Below, piece by piece: positions 16,288-25,857 of a stretch of DNA of 64,000 bases. Source of the DNA: Paenibacillus xylanexedens. Its GTDB lineage: Bacteria; Bacillota; Bacilli; Paenibacillales; Paenibacillaceae. Each line of letters opens with the position of its first letter. The stretch's first letter is position 1. The DNA is taken from positions 992,001-1,056,000 of the forward strand of contig NZ_VEIO01000001.1 of assembly GCF_007680605.1 (NCBI RefSeq), given 5' to 3'. Made by a program: the position numbers and the translations under genes. The notes beneath the pieces are model-generated. The model ran no database searches, was not told where the DNA came from, and saw nothing but the letters and a program-made list of their open reading frames with translations.

Positions 16288-18843
16288 ATGGTAGAATCCA
16301 CCCAGGGCGGGACGGATACGTTGAATTACAAGCCGATGAAATTAGGCGAAAATCAAGTGATCAATCATTGGTTGATCAGTGGTATATATACGAAGCCTGT
16401 TACCTTTGTTCCAACAACGATGGAGGGAGATATTAATGATTGGCTAATCGATGGATTTGCCATTCACGAAAACCCGTGCAGGCAGGAATTTGTTGAAAAT
16501 AGAAGATCACAGCCCTTATCCCGGTTTTTCGATCAATGGAGTGAGTTTCCGGGTCCCGGAGATCCATTTCGCGGAGAGCAGGATGGGATGCCATGGGAGA
16601 TCTATTCTCCCTGGGGTAATCCACGAGTAGAGAAATCAGGTTTCTGGTTTGTGCCTACCCATCTTCGCAGTTATGCGGCGACACGCCTCGTATCTCCAAT
16701 CGCTCATACGGCCTCATTCCGGATTAAAACATACGGAAGCTTGACCCTGTGGATTAACGGAGAACAGGTAACGGACTTTGCACCGCTTATTCGTAACAAG
16801 GAGCAGGAGGTCATTATTCAAGCCGAACTACTCGCCGGAATGAATGAGATTTATGCCTGCTGGGAGGATTTGGCTGAACGGGATACGATGTATGCATTCG
16901 CAGTAGAATATCTTGGAAAAGAGGAATTGCATATTTCGCTGCCTATAGCATCTCATTTGGTAGAGCCTGTGCAAGCTGCAGAACGTGCCTTGGAACAAGC
17001 CTATTTTCCTTCTGATATTTTCAGAGGCGAACAGATTAGACTTAAGCTTCCGCTTCCCTTGCCAGATATCGTCAGAGAAATGCATATCCAGTATGGCAAT
17101 TTCTTCGATGGCACCGAAAATAAGACGGTACAGATCGCCGAGAAGTCAACCGATCTGATTCTAGGGCATACCAATGAAATTGGACATCATTACGTATATT
17201 TCACGCTGACGATCTCCGTTTCGAACGTAGTTCTGACGAAGAAGTTTGGCTGCCAATCCTACGATACCCGTTATGATGAGGCTGCTCAGCAAGCGAAGGA
17301 TATGGAGGCACGGAAATCTTTGGCTTTGCAATGTATCGCAGGGAAGGGAAGCTCTAACATTCACACAGCGATCGCCATGCTCAAAACCAATGGTAATGTG
17401 CAAGAGGCGGAGAACATGCTGCTGGAAGGCATAGAAGGCATCGAGCAACGGAAGGATTGCAGTGATTTTTATCTAGTTGGACTTTTCCGGCTGTGGAGAG
17501 ATGAACGAAATAGCGGTTTGTTCAATGAAGCGTTCTGGGATCGGGTCAAAGCAAGTATTCTGAACTATCGTTACTGGATTGATGAACCAGGCGATGATGT
17601 GATGTGGTTTTTCAGTGAGAATCATGCCTTGTTGTTCCATACAAACGAGCTGTTAGCCGGACAACTGTTCGGGGACGAAATGTTCAGCAACAGTGGGGAA
17701 AACGGCGAAGTTCATCGTCAGAAGGCAGAGAAGAGACTTGCTTTATGGTTTGAACGCTTTATGGAAGAAGGATTGGCTGAATGGAATTCCAGTGCGTACA
17801 TTCCCATTGATGCCGTTGGACTCTTGCATATTTACGAGTTTGCTCAGAATGAACAACTTAGAGAGCAAGCGAAAAAAGCAATGGATTTGTTATTTTATTA
17901 TATTACGATTCAGATGCATCAAGGGGTGATGTCAACCACGTTTGGCCGTAGCTACGAGAAAGAATTGCTGGGGAGTTATGCCGCGGGAACAACGTCTATG
18001 TGCTGGATCGGTTATGGTGTCGGTCATGTGAACAATTATTCAATCAGCAATGTGGCCTTGAGTTTATCCGATTACATGCCTCCTGCGGAGTATCAGAAAC
18101 ATCTCTTGCTTGAGGAAAATCAGCAACTAACGTTTACCAATCAGCAGGGCAAGGGAGGATATGCCAAACTCTATCATTATCGAACAGCAGCATACGCCCT
18201 GTCCTCCATTATAAACTTTAGACCAGGCAAGCCAGGTTATCAGGAGCATGTCAACCATCTGTCCCTGTCGCCAGAGGCGCAGGTATGGGTGAATCATCCC
18301 GCAGAGATATACAAGCATGGAGACGGTCGACCTTGTTTTTGGGCCGGAAACGGCATTTTGCCTGACGTTGTTCAGCATGAAGCAATCGCTTTGATGATGT
18401 TTGACATTCCGGCAACGCATACTTCGGATTGGACACATGCTTATTTTCCTACGTCATTTTTCACAACATGGGAGAAACATGAGAATTGGTATTTTGGCTG
18501 TCTGAATAAAGGGTATGTGGCTCTATACGCAGCGAATGGGACGAGCATGGAGAAGAACGGAGTGACAAGAGAGCGTGAGCTTGTTTCTCCTGGATTACGT
18601 AACGCATGGATTATCAGAGCAGGAAATGAATCGCAATTCGGATCATTCAGCCAATTTATAGATCAAATTCGTTCCTCCAGCCCGCAATTTGATCGTAATT
18701 CTCTGACGCTCAGCCTGACCGATCCGATATACGGTTCCGTTCAGTGGGGAATGAACAAACCTTTGCTTGTTCGAGGAGAGGAATTTGTACATGAAGGTTA
18801 CGGCGTAAGAGGAAAGTTGCAATTACAGGACATTAAACGTTGA
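16288..18843 (+). CDS. Large cytosolic protein of unknown family, candidate glycan-active enzyme
   Basis: Not recognised. 851 residues, no signal peptide, no membrane segment. Residues ~1-215 look like two beta-sandwich modules (YGSLTLWINGEQVTDF and FAVEYLGKEEL resemble the jelly-roll caps of large glycosidases). Residues ~330-600 are helical with paired helices and a conserved-looking WFFSENHALLFHTNELLAG, the sort of pattern found in (alpha/alpha) toroid enzymes. Residues ~620-851 are beta-rich (AQVWVNHPAEIYKHGDGRPCFWAGNG). This three-part layout is reminiscent of toroid-type polysaccharide lyases. AAAGGA precedes ATG 16288, five bases after the permease stop, and a GH105 gene follows. Confidence 0.7.
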   Translation: MVESTQGGTDTLNYKPMKLGENQVINHWLISGIYTKPVTFVPTTMEGDINDWLIDGFAIHENPCRQEFVENRRSQPLSRFFDQWSEFPGPGDPFRGEQDGMPWEIYSPWGNPRVEKSGFWFVPTHLRSYAATRLVSPIAHTASFRIKTYGSLTLWINGEQVTDFAPLIRNKEQEVIIQAELLAGMNEIYACWEDLAERDTMYAFAVEYLGKEELHISLPIASHLVEPVQAAERALEQAYFPSDIFRGEQIRLKLPLPLPDIVREMHIQYGNFFDGTENKTVQIAEKSTDLILGHTNEIGHHYVYFTLTISVSNVVLTKKFGCQSYDTRYDEAAQQAKDMEARKSLALQCIAGKGSSNIHTAIAMLKTNGNVQEAENMLLEGIEGIEQRKDCSDFYLVGLFRLWRDERNSGLFNEAFWDRVKASILNYRYWIDEPGDDVMWFFSENHALLFHTNELLAGQLFGDEMFSNSGENGEVHRQKAEKRLALWFERFMEEGLAEWNSSAYIPIDAVGLLHIYEFAQNEQLREQAKKAMDLLFYYITIQMHQGVMSTTFGRSYEKELLGSYAAGTTSMCWIGYGVGHVNNYSISNVALSLSDYMPPAEYQKHLLLEENQQLTFTNQQGKGGYAKLYHYRTAAYALSSIINFRPGKPGYQEHVNHLSLSPEAQVWVNHPAEIYKHGDGRPCFWAGNGILPDVVQHEAIALMMFDIPATHTSDWTHAYFPTSFFTTWEKHENWYFGCLNKGYVALYAANGTSMEKNGVTRERELVSPGLRNAWIIRAGNESQFGSFSQFIDQIRSSSPQFDRNSLTLSLTDPIYGSVQWGMNKPLLVRGEEFVHEGYGVRGKLQLQDIKR

Positions 18844-18878
18844 ATCGTATGCAATAAATCTAGGGAGTGACAGCCAAA

Positions 18879-19958
18879 ATGCCGAATCAAGAGGTACTTC
18901 TGGAGAACATAAACAAGGTATCCGATGCGATGAAATCGATGAAAAATACAAGCATCAACGAGCAGTTTCCGATTGGGCTGATCGACATTCATCTATGGGA
19001 ATGGCCGCAAGGGGTCGGACTTTACGGTCTCCTTCAGCTCTATGAAGCAACAAAGGACGCAGAGGTGCTTCGTTTTCTTGAATCATGGTACGATGCTAGG
19101 CTCAACGAAGGACTACCAGAGAAAAATGTGAATACCTGTGCACCGTTGCTTACGTTGATTTCAATATGTGAATTGACCGGGAACGAGAAGTATGAACGTG
19201 TCTGTGAAGAATGGAGCAACTGGATTATGGAGGAACTGCTGCGAACCGGAGATGGCGCGTTCCAGCATATGATCACGGGAGATGCGAATGACGGACAAAT
19301 TCTGATTGATACACTGTTTATGACGGTGTTGTTTTTGGCCAAAGCAGGAGTACACTTTGAGAAACCAGCCTATGTGGAAGAAGCCAAGCGACAGTTCCTT
19401 GTGCATATTAAATATCTGTACAATAAACAAACCGGATTGTTCTATCACGGCTGGGATTTCAATGAAAACCATAACTATGGTGCTGTTCATTGGGGGAGAG
19501 GCAATGCGTGGTATACGGCCGGAGTGATGGATTTTCTAAATATCATCCCCATTGAAGATGGGCTGAAGGCTTATCTACTGGATACAGCGACTGCGCAAGT
19601 CAGAGCACTTAGCAAGCTGCAGCATGAGGATGGCATGTGGCACACGGTACTGGATGATCCAGACTCCTACAAAGAAACGTCTGCAACGGCAGCGTTTGGA
19701 TACGGAATTCTCAAGGGAATCCGGTACGGCTACCTGGACGAGTCCTATCGGGGTATCGGCATGAAGGCGCTTGAAGCCGTGCTCCGACATATTAATGAAG
19801 ACGGAGTTGTGCAGCAGGTATCTTATGGAACGCCTGTGGGGAATGATGCACAGTTTTATAAAGATATACCGATCAGTCCGATGGGGTATGGACAAGCCTT
19901 GACGTTATTTATCCTCATTGAGGGCTTGCGGTCTTCAGTCGTAGCAGAAGTGTCTTAA
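18879..19958 (+). CDS. GH105 unsaturated glycuronyl hydrolase (YteR/RhiN-like)
   Basis: Intracellular enzyme of 359 residues that removes 4,5-unsaturated uronic acid from the non-reducing end of lyase products. The fold is an (alpha/alpha)6 barrel; the likely catalytic Asp is D144 in GQILIDTLFMTV, matching D143 of B. subtilis YteR, and HWGRGNAW at 204-211 is the hallmark substrate-binding motif. ATG 18879 is preferred because AGGGAG lies 11 bases before it; a GTG at 18867 overlaps that site. It ends the operon begun at 12275. No recognised polysaccharide lyase is in the operon, which points to the preceding 851-residue protein or an unlinked secreted lyase. Confidence 0.88.
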   Translation: MPNQEVLLENINKVSDAMKSMKNTSINEQFPIGLIDIHLWEWPQGVGLYGLLQLYEATKDAEVLRFLESWYDARLNEGLPEKNVNTCAPLLTLISICELTGNEKYERVCEEWSNWIMEELLRTGDGAFQHMITGDANDGQILIDTLFMTVLFLAKAGVHFEKPAYVEEAKRQFLVHIKYLYNKQTGLFYHGWDFNENHNYGAVHWGRGNAWYTAGVMDFLNIIPIEDGLKAYLLDTATAQVRALSKLQHEDGMWHTVLDDPDSYKETSATAAFGYGILKGIRYGYLDESYRGIGMKALEAVLRHINEDGVVQQVSYGTPVGNDAQFYKDIPISPMGYGQALTLFILIEGLRSSVVAEVS

Positions 19959-19994
19959 AAAAGATAATACTCTTTACATGATCCGATTAAATAT

Positions 19995-20035
19995 ACCCTA
20001 TAGCTAAGCCCTCTGAAAGGGTATTGCTATAGGGT
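19995..20035. terminator. Bidirectional terminator between GH105 operon and sensor operon
   Basis: ACCCTATAGC (19995-20004) pairs perfectly with GCTATAGGGT (20026-20035), with an inner CCCT/AGGG pairing, and is followed by GATTTTGATT. The operons converge here. Confidence 0.75.
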
Positions 20036-20050
20036 GATTTTGATTCGTTA

Positions 20051-21061
20051 CTATTCAGATGTAACCTCAGTTTGGTTGATTTCCTTTATCCCCGTGTTAA
20101 TAAAATTCTCAACAGGAAGTCCTTCACTTGCACGCAGCAACGTCTCAATCATTTTTGTTCCCCATACCTGTTCGTTTTGCGAAATCACGGCTGATATCTG
20201 CCCATTTAACAGTCCTTCCTCACTAATTGAATTGCCACCAAAAGCAATAAGATGCCGGTTCAAGCCCTTGGCTTTCCAAACGAGTGCAGAGGCTGAAACG
20301 GATACAAAATCCAGCCCCACAACGGCATTAAAATGGGGGTGTGCATCAATCATCGATTCAATATCGTTGACGGCTCGATCTTCATTGCCTTGATTGTATC
20401 TGACTTCCAAAATTTCGATGTCGGTGTCATTACGAATATAATCTATGAAACCGTCCAGACGCTGTTGCAGACCAACCATCTCTTCCATACCACTTTCGAC
20501 CAGAATCATGCCTTCATTATTCAGTAGCCTGGCTGTGGTCTGAGCAAACTGTCGCCCGGTTTGATAATTGTCTGCTCCGACATACGCCACCCGTTCGCTG
20601 GAAGGGGCATCGGATTCAAATGTAATCACCGGAATACCTGCTGCCGTAGCTTTATGAATGACCGGTGTAAGCGCGGCAATATCAATAGGAGCGATGGCGA
20701 TCCCGTCAACATGTTGTTTGATCATGTTTTCCAGAATGCGAATTTGCTGTTCGGTACTTGCTTCGTCTGGCGCGTTGACGGTAAGCGTCACATGATGTTT
20801 TTCAGCAGATTGCGCAGCATCCATCGTAATCATCTCATATGTCGGATAGGTCATCGGATAGATGATTCCGAAGGTTTTGTTTTTGGACGCGGATGGTTCC
20901 ACAGCTGTAGCAACATACTGGCTTATTTCCTGACTTTTGGGATGTAAAGCGCCTGATTCCGAATGTATCGTTGGACTCGAAGGGACTCTTGTGCAAGAGG
21001 TTACCAGTGATGCAAACAAGATCAACAACAAGAGCCAGCGAGCCCTTTGGAGCTTACTCAT
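20051..21061 (-). CDS. Sugar-binding lipoprotein encoded with a two-component system
   Basis: Periplasmic-binding-protein type 1 fold (ribose/galactose type), 336 residues, with lipobox LVTSC (Cys23). Visible segments are FGIIYPMTYPTYEMITMDAAQSAEKH, VDGIAIAPIDIAAL, GIPVITFESDAPSSERVAYVGADNYQTGR and VVGLDFVSVSASALVWKAKGL, in the order expected for this fold. The start overlaps the response regulator stop by eight bases, so it is the third gene of a kinase-regulator-binding-protein operon. The likely role is a sugar sensor for the kinase rather than transport, because a full transporter with its own binding protein is divergent next door. This is inferred from gene order. Confidence 0.8.
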   Translation of the reverse strand: MSKLQRARWLLLLILFASLVTSCTRVPSSPTIHSESGALHPKSQEISQYVATAVEPSASKNKTFGIIYPMTYPTYEMITMDAAQSAEKHHVTLTVNAPDEASTEQQIRILENMIKQHVDGIAIAPIDIAALTPVIHKATAAGIPVITFESDAPSSERVAYVGADNYQTGRQFAQTTARLLNNEGMILVESGMEEMVGLQQRLDGFIDYIRNDTDIEILEVRYNQGNEDRAVNDIESMIDAHPHFNAVVGLDFVSVSASALVWKAKGLNRHLIAFGGNSISEEGLLNGQISAVISQNEQVWGTKMIETLLRASEGLPVENFINTGIKEINQTEVTSE

Positions 21062-22652
21062 ACATGGGCTCTTTTCTCATGTCCACAGATGATTCATCGG
21101 GTACCACGGCCCCCCGTGTGCGATATTCCTTGGGTGTACATCCGGTGGTCTTTTTGAATATATTTGAAAAATAGTGTGGATCGTTATATCCAACCTTGAA
21201 TGCAATCTCAAATGTCTTGTTGCTCGTTGTTTTCAGCAGTTCTTTGGCTTTGCCGATTCTCACTTGGGTTAAGTATTCCGTTATGGTCTGACCGGTTTCC
21301 TGGCTGAAAATTTTACTGAGATGACTTGGGCTAATACGTACATGTGCTGAGATACTCTTCAAGGAAACCTGCTCGTTATTGTATTGCCCAGACACATACG
21401 CTTTGACCTGATCAATGACATCACTGTATTTGCCCGAAGAGGCTGCTCTTCGCTGCCATAATTGATCGAGCAGATCACACAAGTATTGGGTACAGGCTTC
21501 CCAGCTTGTAATTCCCCGGATCATCTGCTGCAAACTCCGAATGTTCTCGTCCGGGTCGGCGCTCATACGAAAGATTTGATTCGCGATACGGAAGGATTCT
21601 AGAGTAAGATCGTTTAACAAATAAACGCCATACGATGAAGAATTCCAGTCCATCGACTGTAATGGAGCTGCGAATTCCTTCACAAAGCTGTCACGCAGAT
21701 GGGGGTCACCAATCTTGAGAAATTCAAGAAACCGGCTGCGATCTAACAAAATATTCATTTTCTCATCCAGGTGAATCTCCCGTAACGAGGCTTTGTTTTG
21801 CTGGGTCAAACGCGTGATATATTTGTCTTCATCTGCTTCCAGATAGGAAACATGAATGCCTTGCAGGCGTTCCTGATGACTTCCAATGCCAATAACGACA
21901 CTGCAGTTGAGCTGTTGCTCCAGATCCAGACGGATCTGTCCTCGAAGCTGTTCCAGATAAGCCATAATACGGTTTTCGGAGCTGGATTTGAGCAACAGCA
22001 CCCGTTCCGTTCGACTACGAATGTAAGAGAGGAGCTCTACATCAACGCTACAGCATTCCTCCAGAATCCGAAGTGTTTTATTTAATAATAACTCCGAATT
22101 TTGAGAATCATCATGGGGTCTGATATCCATAATGACGATGGTGTAGAATTTGGCTGAAAGAGACAGTGAGAGCTTTTTGGCAGAATCGATGGCATCCGAA
22201 GTGCCGATGAGCCCCCCGCACAGATCGGCGAGCAATTTTTCTTTGGTCATTGTAAGGCTAGTCAGTCGTTGTTCTTCATCATCCATCTTCTGGCTGACTT
22301 CATGCAATATCTGAAGAAGTTCTGTTGCGCTAACGGGTTTAAGACAATATTCGGTAACGCCAAGCCGGATCGCCTCCTGGGCATAACTGAACTCATCATG
22401 TCCGCTCATAATAATGATCTTGATCTGGGGTTTTTGTGCACGGATGATAGAGGCCAGCTCTAAACCGTTCATAAACGGCATTTTAATGTCGGTAATGAGA
22501 ATATCAGGTGCCCATTCTTCGATTAAGGGTAAAGCTAGCTCCCCGTCCGGTGCATCTCCACAGTAGTGAAAACCTTCCTTTTCCCATTGTACGCTGTTAC
22601 GTATGTTCTCCCGAATCCCGATCTCATCATCGACAATCATTACCTTTTTCAA
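21054..22652 (-). CDS. Response regulator, YesN type (REC plus AraC-type HTH)
   Basis: Response regulator of 532 residues. The receiver domain occupies residues 1-120 with acidic residues D8/D9, phospho-acceptor D55 in ILITDIKMPF and K104 in CLKPVSA. A long middle region (~140-420) of the YesN family follows, and the C-terminal DNA-binding pair is SLKSISAHVRISPSHLSKIFSQ and TFEIAFKVGYNDPHYFSNIFKKTTGCTPKEYR. It overlaps the kinase gene by four bases and the binding protein gene by eight. The probable target is the promoter of the CUT2 transporter operon at 24708, divergent from the kinase. Confidence 0.9.
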   Translation of the reverse strand: MKKVMIVDDEIGIRENIRNSVQWEKEGFHYCGDAPDGELALPLIEEWAPDILITDIKMPFMNGLELASIIRAQKPQIKIIIMSGHDEFSYAQEAIRLGVTEYCLKPVSATELLQILHEVSQKMDDEEQRLTSLTMTKEKLLADLCGGLIGTSDAIDSAKKLSLSLSAKFYTIVIMDIRPHDDSQNSELLLNKTLRILEECCSVDVELLSYIRSRTERVLLLKSSSENRIMAYLEQLRGQIRLDLEQQLNCSVVIGIGSHQERLQGIHVSYLEADEDKYITRLTQQNKASLREIHLDEKMNILLDRSRFLEFLKIGDPHLRDSFVKEFAAPLQSMDWNSSSYGVYLLNDLTLESFRIANQIFRMSADPDENIRSLQQMIRGITSWEACTQYLCDLLDQLWQRRAASSGKYSDVIDQVKAYVSGQYNNEQVSLKSISAHVRISPSHLSKIFSQETGQTITEYLTQVRIGKAKELLKTTSNKTFEIAFKVGYNDPHYFSNIFKKTTGCTPKEYRTRGAVVPDESSVDMRKEPMYE

Positions 22653-24475
22653 TGCTGAACCTCCTTGCTTTTGGGGATGCGAATCTGAAACGTACTTCCT
22701 TCCATATACGTGCTTTCCATCTCAACGCCATAGGACGGGCCGAAATAGAGACGAATACGGTCATGCACATTCAGCAGACCAAACCCGCCGTCTTGCTCAT
22801 TTTCTTGAGGGGAACGGGAGCCTGCCGGTTGATCTAGTTTTTCTCTCAACTGGTTTAGTTGTTCAGTGGTCATACCAATGCCGTTGTCCTGCACGGTGAG
22901 CACAATACTTGTATCGTCCGAGCAACCCTGAATCGAGATGAGCCCTTGACCACGTTTGTTTTTAATGCCATGATAGATGGCGTTTTCAATCAAAGGCTGT
23001 AGAGTCATTTTCAGAATGGGATACTCCTGAAGCTCCTGCTCAACCTTGATTTCGTATGTCAAAATATCGTGATACCTCATCTGCTGAATTACCAGATAAT
23101 TGCGTGCATGTTCAAGCTCCGTTTGGATCGATACCCAATCAAAGCCTTTGTTCAGACCCAACCGAAAGAACTTGGAGAGCGCCTGAACCAGCTTGATCAC
23201 ACTTTCCTTTTTTTCGGCTTCGGCCATCCAGATGATAGACTCCAGCGTGTTGTATAGAAAATGAGGGTTAATCTGCGCTTGCAACGTTCGCAATTCGGCT
23301 ATTTTGACTTGTTCATTTTCTTTGATGCTTTGGTCAATAAGTGTTTTAATTTGCTCCAGCATAATGTTGAAACTTTGCCCTAAATCCGCGATTTCGTCCG
23401 AACCGGTAGGGGTGACTTTGACCTCCAGATATCCGCTGGCCGCTTTGCGCATCTTGTTCATGAGAATCTGTATGGGATGAATGAGTCTGTTATTCAGGAA
23501 AAAATATAAAGAAATCGCAAAGAATGCGCTTAATAAAACACTGATGATAATTAACTGGCGAATACCATTGGCCTCCGTAATAATTTCTTGAAAAGGCGCA
23601 GCACCGATGATTTTCCATCCCGTCTGTCTGGATGTACTATATACAACAAACTGCGGTTTCGAGCCTGCGGACAAGTTAAAGCTGTCTTGCTCTGCGTGCA
23701 GAGGCACGGAGTTGATCTGGTTGATGATGGCGAGGGATGCCTCGCTTGCGGGCGGTGTGAAAAGTGTTTTCCCGTATTGATCGTTAATATAAAAGAAGCC
23801 GGAATCCTTAATTTTCGTCGTAGTCAAAAAATCATCAATGAATGAATCATTCATATCAATCACAATAAAGCCGATCACTTCGTGTGTAATGCGTTCTTTG
23901 ACGGTCGTCATAATTGAAAGCGCATTCTGTTTTGGGTATACGAATCCATCCAAACGGTTATATTCCGCATAAGGTGCAGCATGAGGAATTCGCAATATAG
24001 CGTTTGGGTACTGTACCAGATACTGAAAATAGGGATTGCGAAGCGGGTTACGATCCAGCTTGAACACTCCTTTTCGTTCACTGATGCCTTTGCCATAGAA
24101 GTTAACAAATGAGATGTTGAGTACCTTATCGTATTTGTAGGTTTCGCGGTAGAGATTGTAGGTCTGTAAAATAGCCTTGGCTTCGTCATACGACTCGGAT
24201 TGCGCGTACAAATACTGTAGAACTTGTGGATTCTTGCCCAGTTCTAGCAGCCGTTCCGTATCTTCAAACATGATGTCAATGTTTCTGGCAAGCTGGTCGG
24301 CAGCCAGTTGGGTGGAGGCTTTGTTGTGATTCGATACAACGGTATATGACTTGTGGTACGAAATTAATCCAACGATAATCAGCGGTACAGAACTGAGGAT
24401 GATGAACATGCTGAGTAATTTAAGTCTGAGACTCGAAGCTATCCAACTAACAAGTTTCAACGTATTCCACTCCAT
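22649..24475 (-). CDS. Sensor histidine kinase, YesM/LytS class
   Basis: Membrane kinase of 608 residues. Membrane helices at about 19-40 and 307-328 bracket a ~265-residue extracellular sensor domain (Cache-like order, FINVSF-type strands near 118-128 and FYINDQYGKTLFTPP near 228-242). A HAMP domain follows (329-381), then the phospho-acceptor His405 in QINPHFLYNTLESIIWMAEA and an ATPase domain with PLIENAIYHGIKNK and DNGIGM and GGFGLLNVHDRI. It heads the minus-strand operon 24475-20051. A large extracellular domain is consistent with docking the lipoprotein encoded at 20051. Confidence 0.9.
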   Translation of the reverse strand: MEWNTLKLVSWIASSLRLKLLSMFIILSSVPLIIVGLISYHKSYTVVSNHNKASTQLAADQLARNIDIMFEDTERLLELGKNPQVLQYLYAQSESYDEAKAILQTYNLYRETYKYDKVLNISFVNFYGKGISERKGVFKLDRNPLRNPYFQYLVQYPNAILRIPHAAPYAEYNRLDGFVYPKQNALSIMTTVKERITHEVIGFIVIDMNDSFIDDFLTTTKIKDSGFFYINDQYGKTLFTPPASEASLAIINQINSVPLHAEQDSFNLSAGSKPQFVVYSTSRQTGWKIIGAAPFQEIITEANGIRQLIIISVLLSAFFAISLYFFLNNRLIHPIQILMNKMRKAASGYLEVKVTPTGSDEIADLGQSFNIMLEQIKTLIDQSIKENEQVKIAELRTLQAQINPHFLYNTLESIIWMAEAEKKESVIKLVQALSKFFRLGLNKGFDWVSIQTELEHARNYLVIQQMRYHDILTYEIKVEQELQEYPILKMTLQPLIENAIYHGIKNKRGQGLISIQGCSDDTSIVLTVQDNGIGMTTEQLNQLREKLDQPAGSRSPQENEQDGGFGLLNVHDRIRLYFGPSYGVEMESTYMEGSTFQIRIPKSKEVQH

Positions 24476-24648
24476 CTGAAGGGATCATGATCCAAACGTA
24501 GCATTATTATAACATGAATTTAGCCAATGAAAGCGTATCGCAAAATAGTACACCATTCACTAAAAAAATTACACGTTTCTATAACATCTCCTCCACAATT
24601 ACTAAATTATTACATAAAATTCGCATCACATTCCATGTAAGTGCATGT

Positions 24649-24665
24649 TGTAAGCGTTTTATAAT
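24649..24665 (+). promoter_or_regulatory. cre-like site overlapping the -10 of the CUT2 operon
   Basis: TGTAAGCGTTTTAT (24649-24662) fits the CcpA cre consensus at 12 of 14 positions and overlaps TATAAT (24660-24665). No good -35 stands 17 bp upstream, as expected of a promoter that needs an activator such as the YesN protein. Confidence 0.5.
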
Positions 24666-24707
24666 GTGATCACACCACACAAGGTGAACTGAAAAAGGGA
24701 GGATCAC

Positions 24708-25733
24708 ATGATGCGAAGCAAAAAAAAGTGGGGACTCGCCATCACACTGGCAATGGTTATGCTTGTTAGTACGGCGTGTAACAGCAGTAATGGGACATCC
24801 GGTACAAATCAAGCGAGTTCTGGAGGAGATAGCGGAAGTACATCTGCGACTTCCAAGACGATTACACTTGGTTTTTCTCAAGTGGGTGCGGAGAGCGGCT
24901 GGCGTTCAGCCAACACCAAATCCATTCAGGACTCTGCCAAGGAAGCCGGGTATGATCTGAAATTCTCGGACGCGCAGCAGAAACAGGAAAATCAGATCAA
25001 AGCCTTGCGGTCTTTTATTCAGCAGAAGGTGACTGTGATTGCCTTTTCCCCGGTGGTGGAGTCAGGTTGGGATACGGTCTTAAAAGAAGCGAAGGATGCA
25101 GGCATTCCGGTCATTCTGACGGACCGTGCCGTAGATTCACCGGATAAATCCTTGTACAAGACATTTATCGGTTCCGACTTTGTAGAAGAAGGACGTAAAG
25201 CGGGCCAGTGGCTGAGCGATAAGTATAAAGATGCACAAGAGGAGATCAATATTGTTGAACTGCAAGGTACAACAGGTTCTGCTCCAGCGAATGATCGCCA
25301 GGAAGGTTTTATGGAGATCATTGGTTCCAATGCCAAACTGAAAGTGATCGCGTCCCAATCCGGTGACTTTACTCGTGCCAAAGGGAAAGAGGTTATGCAG
25401 GCATTCCTCAAGGCCCATAAAAAAATCGATGTTCTCTATGCACACAATGACGACATGGCACTTGGCGCCATTCAGGCGATTGAAGCTGCCGGTTTAAAAC
25501 CAGGTGTAGATATCACCATTATCTCCGTTGATGCGGTGAAAGATGGGATGCAGGCCGCCGCCGATGGCAAGATCAATTTTATCGTGGAATGTAACCCGCT
25601 GCTCGGACCTCAGTTGATGGAGGCGGTTCAGGCTGTGGTGGACGGCAAAGAGATTGAGCCTCGCATCGTCACGGAAGAAACGACCTTTACATCGGAGCAA
25701 GCCAAAGAGGCACTGCCATCACGGCAATATTAA
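24708..25733 (+). CDS. ytfQ: Sugar ABC transporter binding lipoprotein, YtfQ-like (galactofuranose type)
   Basis: Binding protein of 341 residues with lipobox STAC (Cys24). Its mature sequence closely follows E. coli YtfQ: LGFSQVGAESGWRSANTKSI, DAQQKQENQIKALRSFI, FSPVVESGWDTVLKEAKDAG, SQSGDFTRAKGKEVMQAF and YAHNDDMALGAIQAIEAAGLKPG. YtfQ binds galactofuranose, so a furanose sugar is a fair guess. GGGAGG precedes ATG 24708 (a second ATG follows directly). Divergent from the sensor kinase at 24475, with 232 bp between them holding the promoters. A terminator hairpin separates it from the ATPase gene. Confidence 0.88.
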   Translation: MMRSKKKWGLAITLAMVMLVSTACNSSNGTSGTNQASSGGDSGSTSATSKTITLGFSQVGAESGWRSANTKSIQDSAKEAGYDLKFSDAQQKQENQIKALRSFIQQKVTVIAFSPVVESGWDTVLKEAKDAGIPVILTDRAVDSPDKSLYKTFIGSDFVEEGRKAGQWLSDKYKDAQEEINIVELQGTTGSAPANDRQEGFMEIIGSNAKLKVIASQSGDFTRAKGKEVMQAFLKAHKKIDVLYAHNDDMALGAIQAIEAAGLKPGVDITIISVDAVKDGMQAAADGKINFIVECNPLLGPQLMEAVQAVVDGKEIEPRIVTEETTFTSEQAKEALPSRQY

Positions 25734-25754
25734 AAGCAGCTGCGGTTAACACCG

Positions 25755-25797
25755 AAAAGTCATTTTTCGACCTCACTGTCGCTAAATGACTTTTTTC
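25755..25797 (+). terminator. Intra-operon terminator after ytfQ-like gene
   Basis: AAAAGTCATTT pairs with AAATGACTTTT across an 18-nt loop and runs into T residues. It probably allows partial read-through, giving more binding protein than transporter. Confidence 0.75.
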
Positions 25798-25857
25798 TAT
25801 CCAATCGGAGGGGGCCGATCGAATGCGAACGGCTTCTACAATAAAGGAGCGATGGAT

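Noticed and set aside
21798-22085. Plus-strand frame inside the YesN-type regulator
   Set aside because: Shadow of the regulator gene on the opposite strand.
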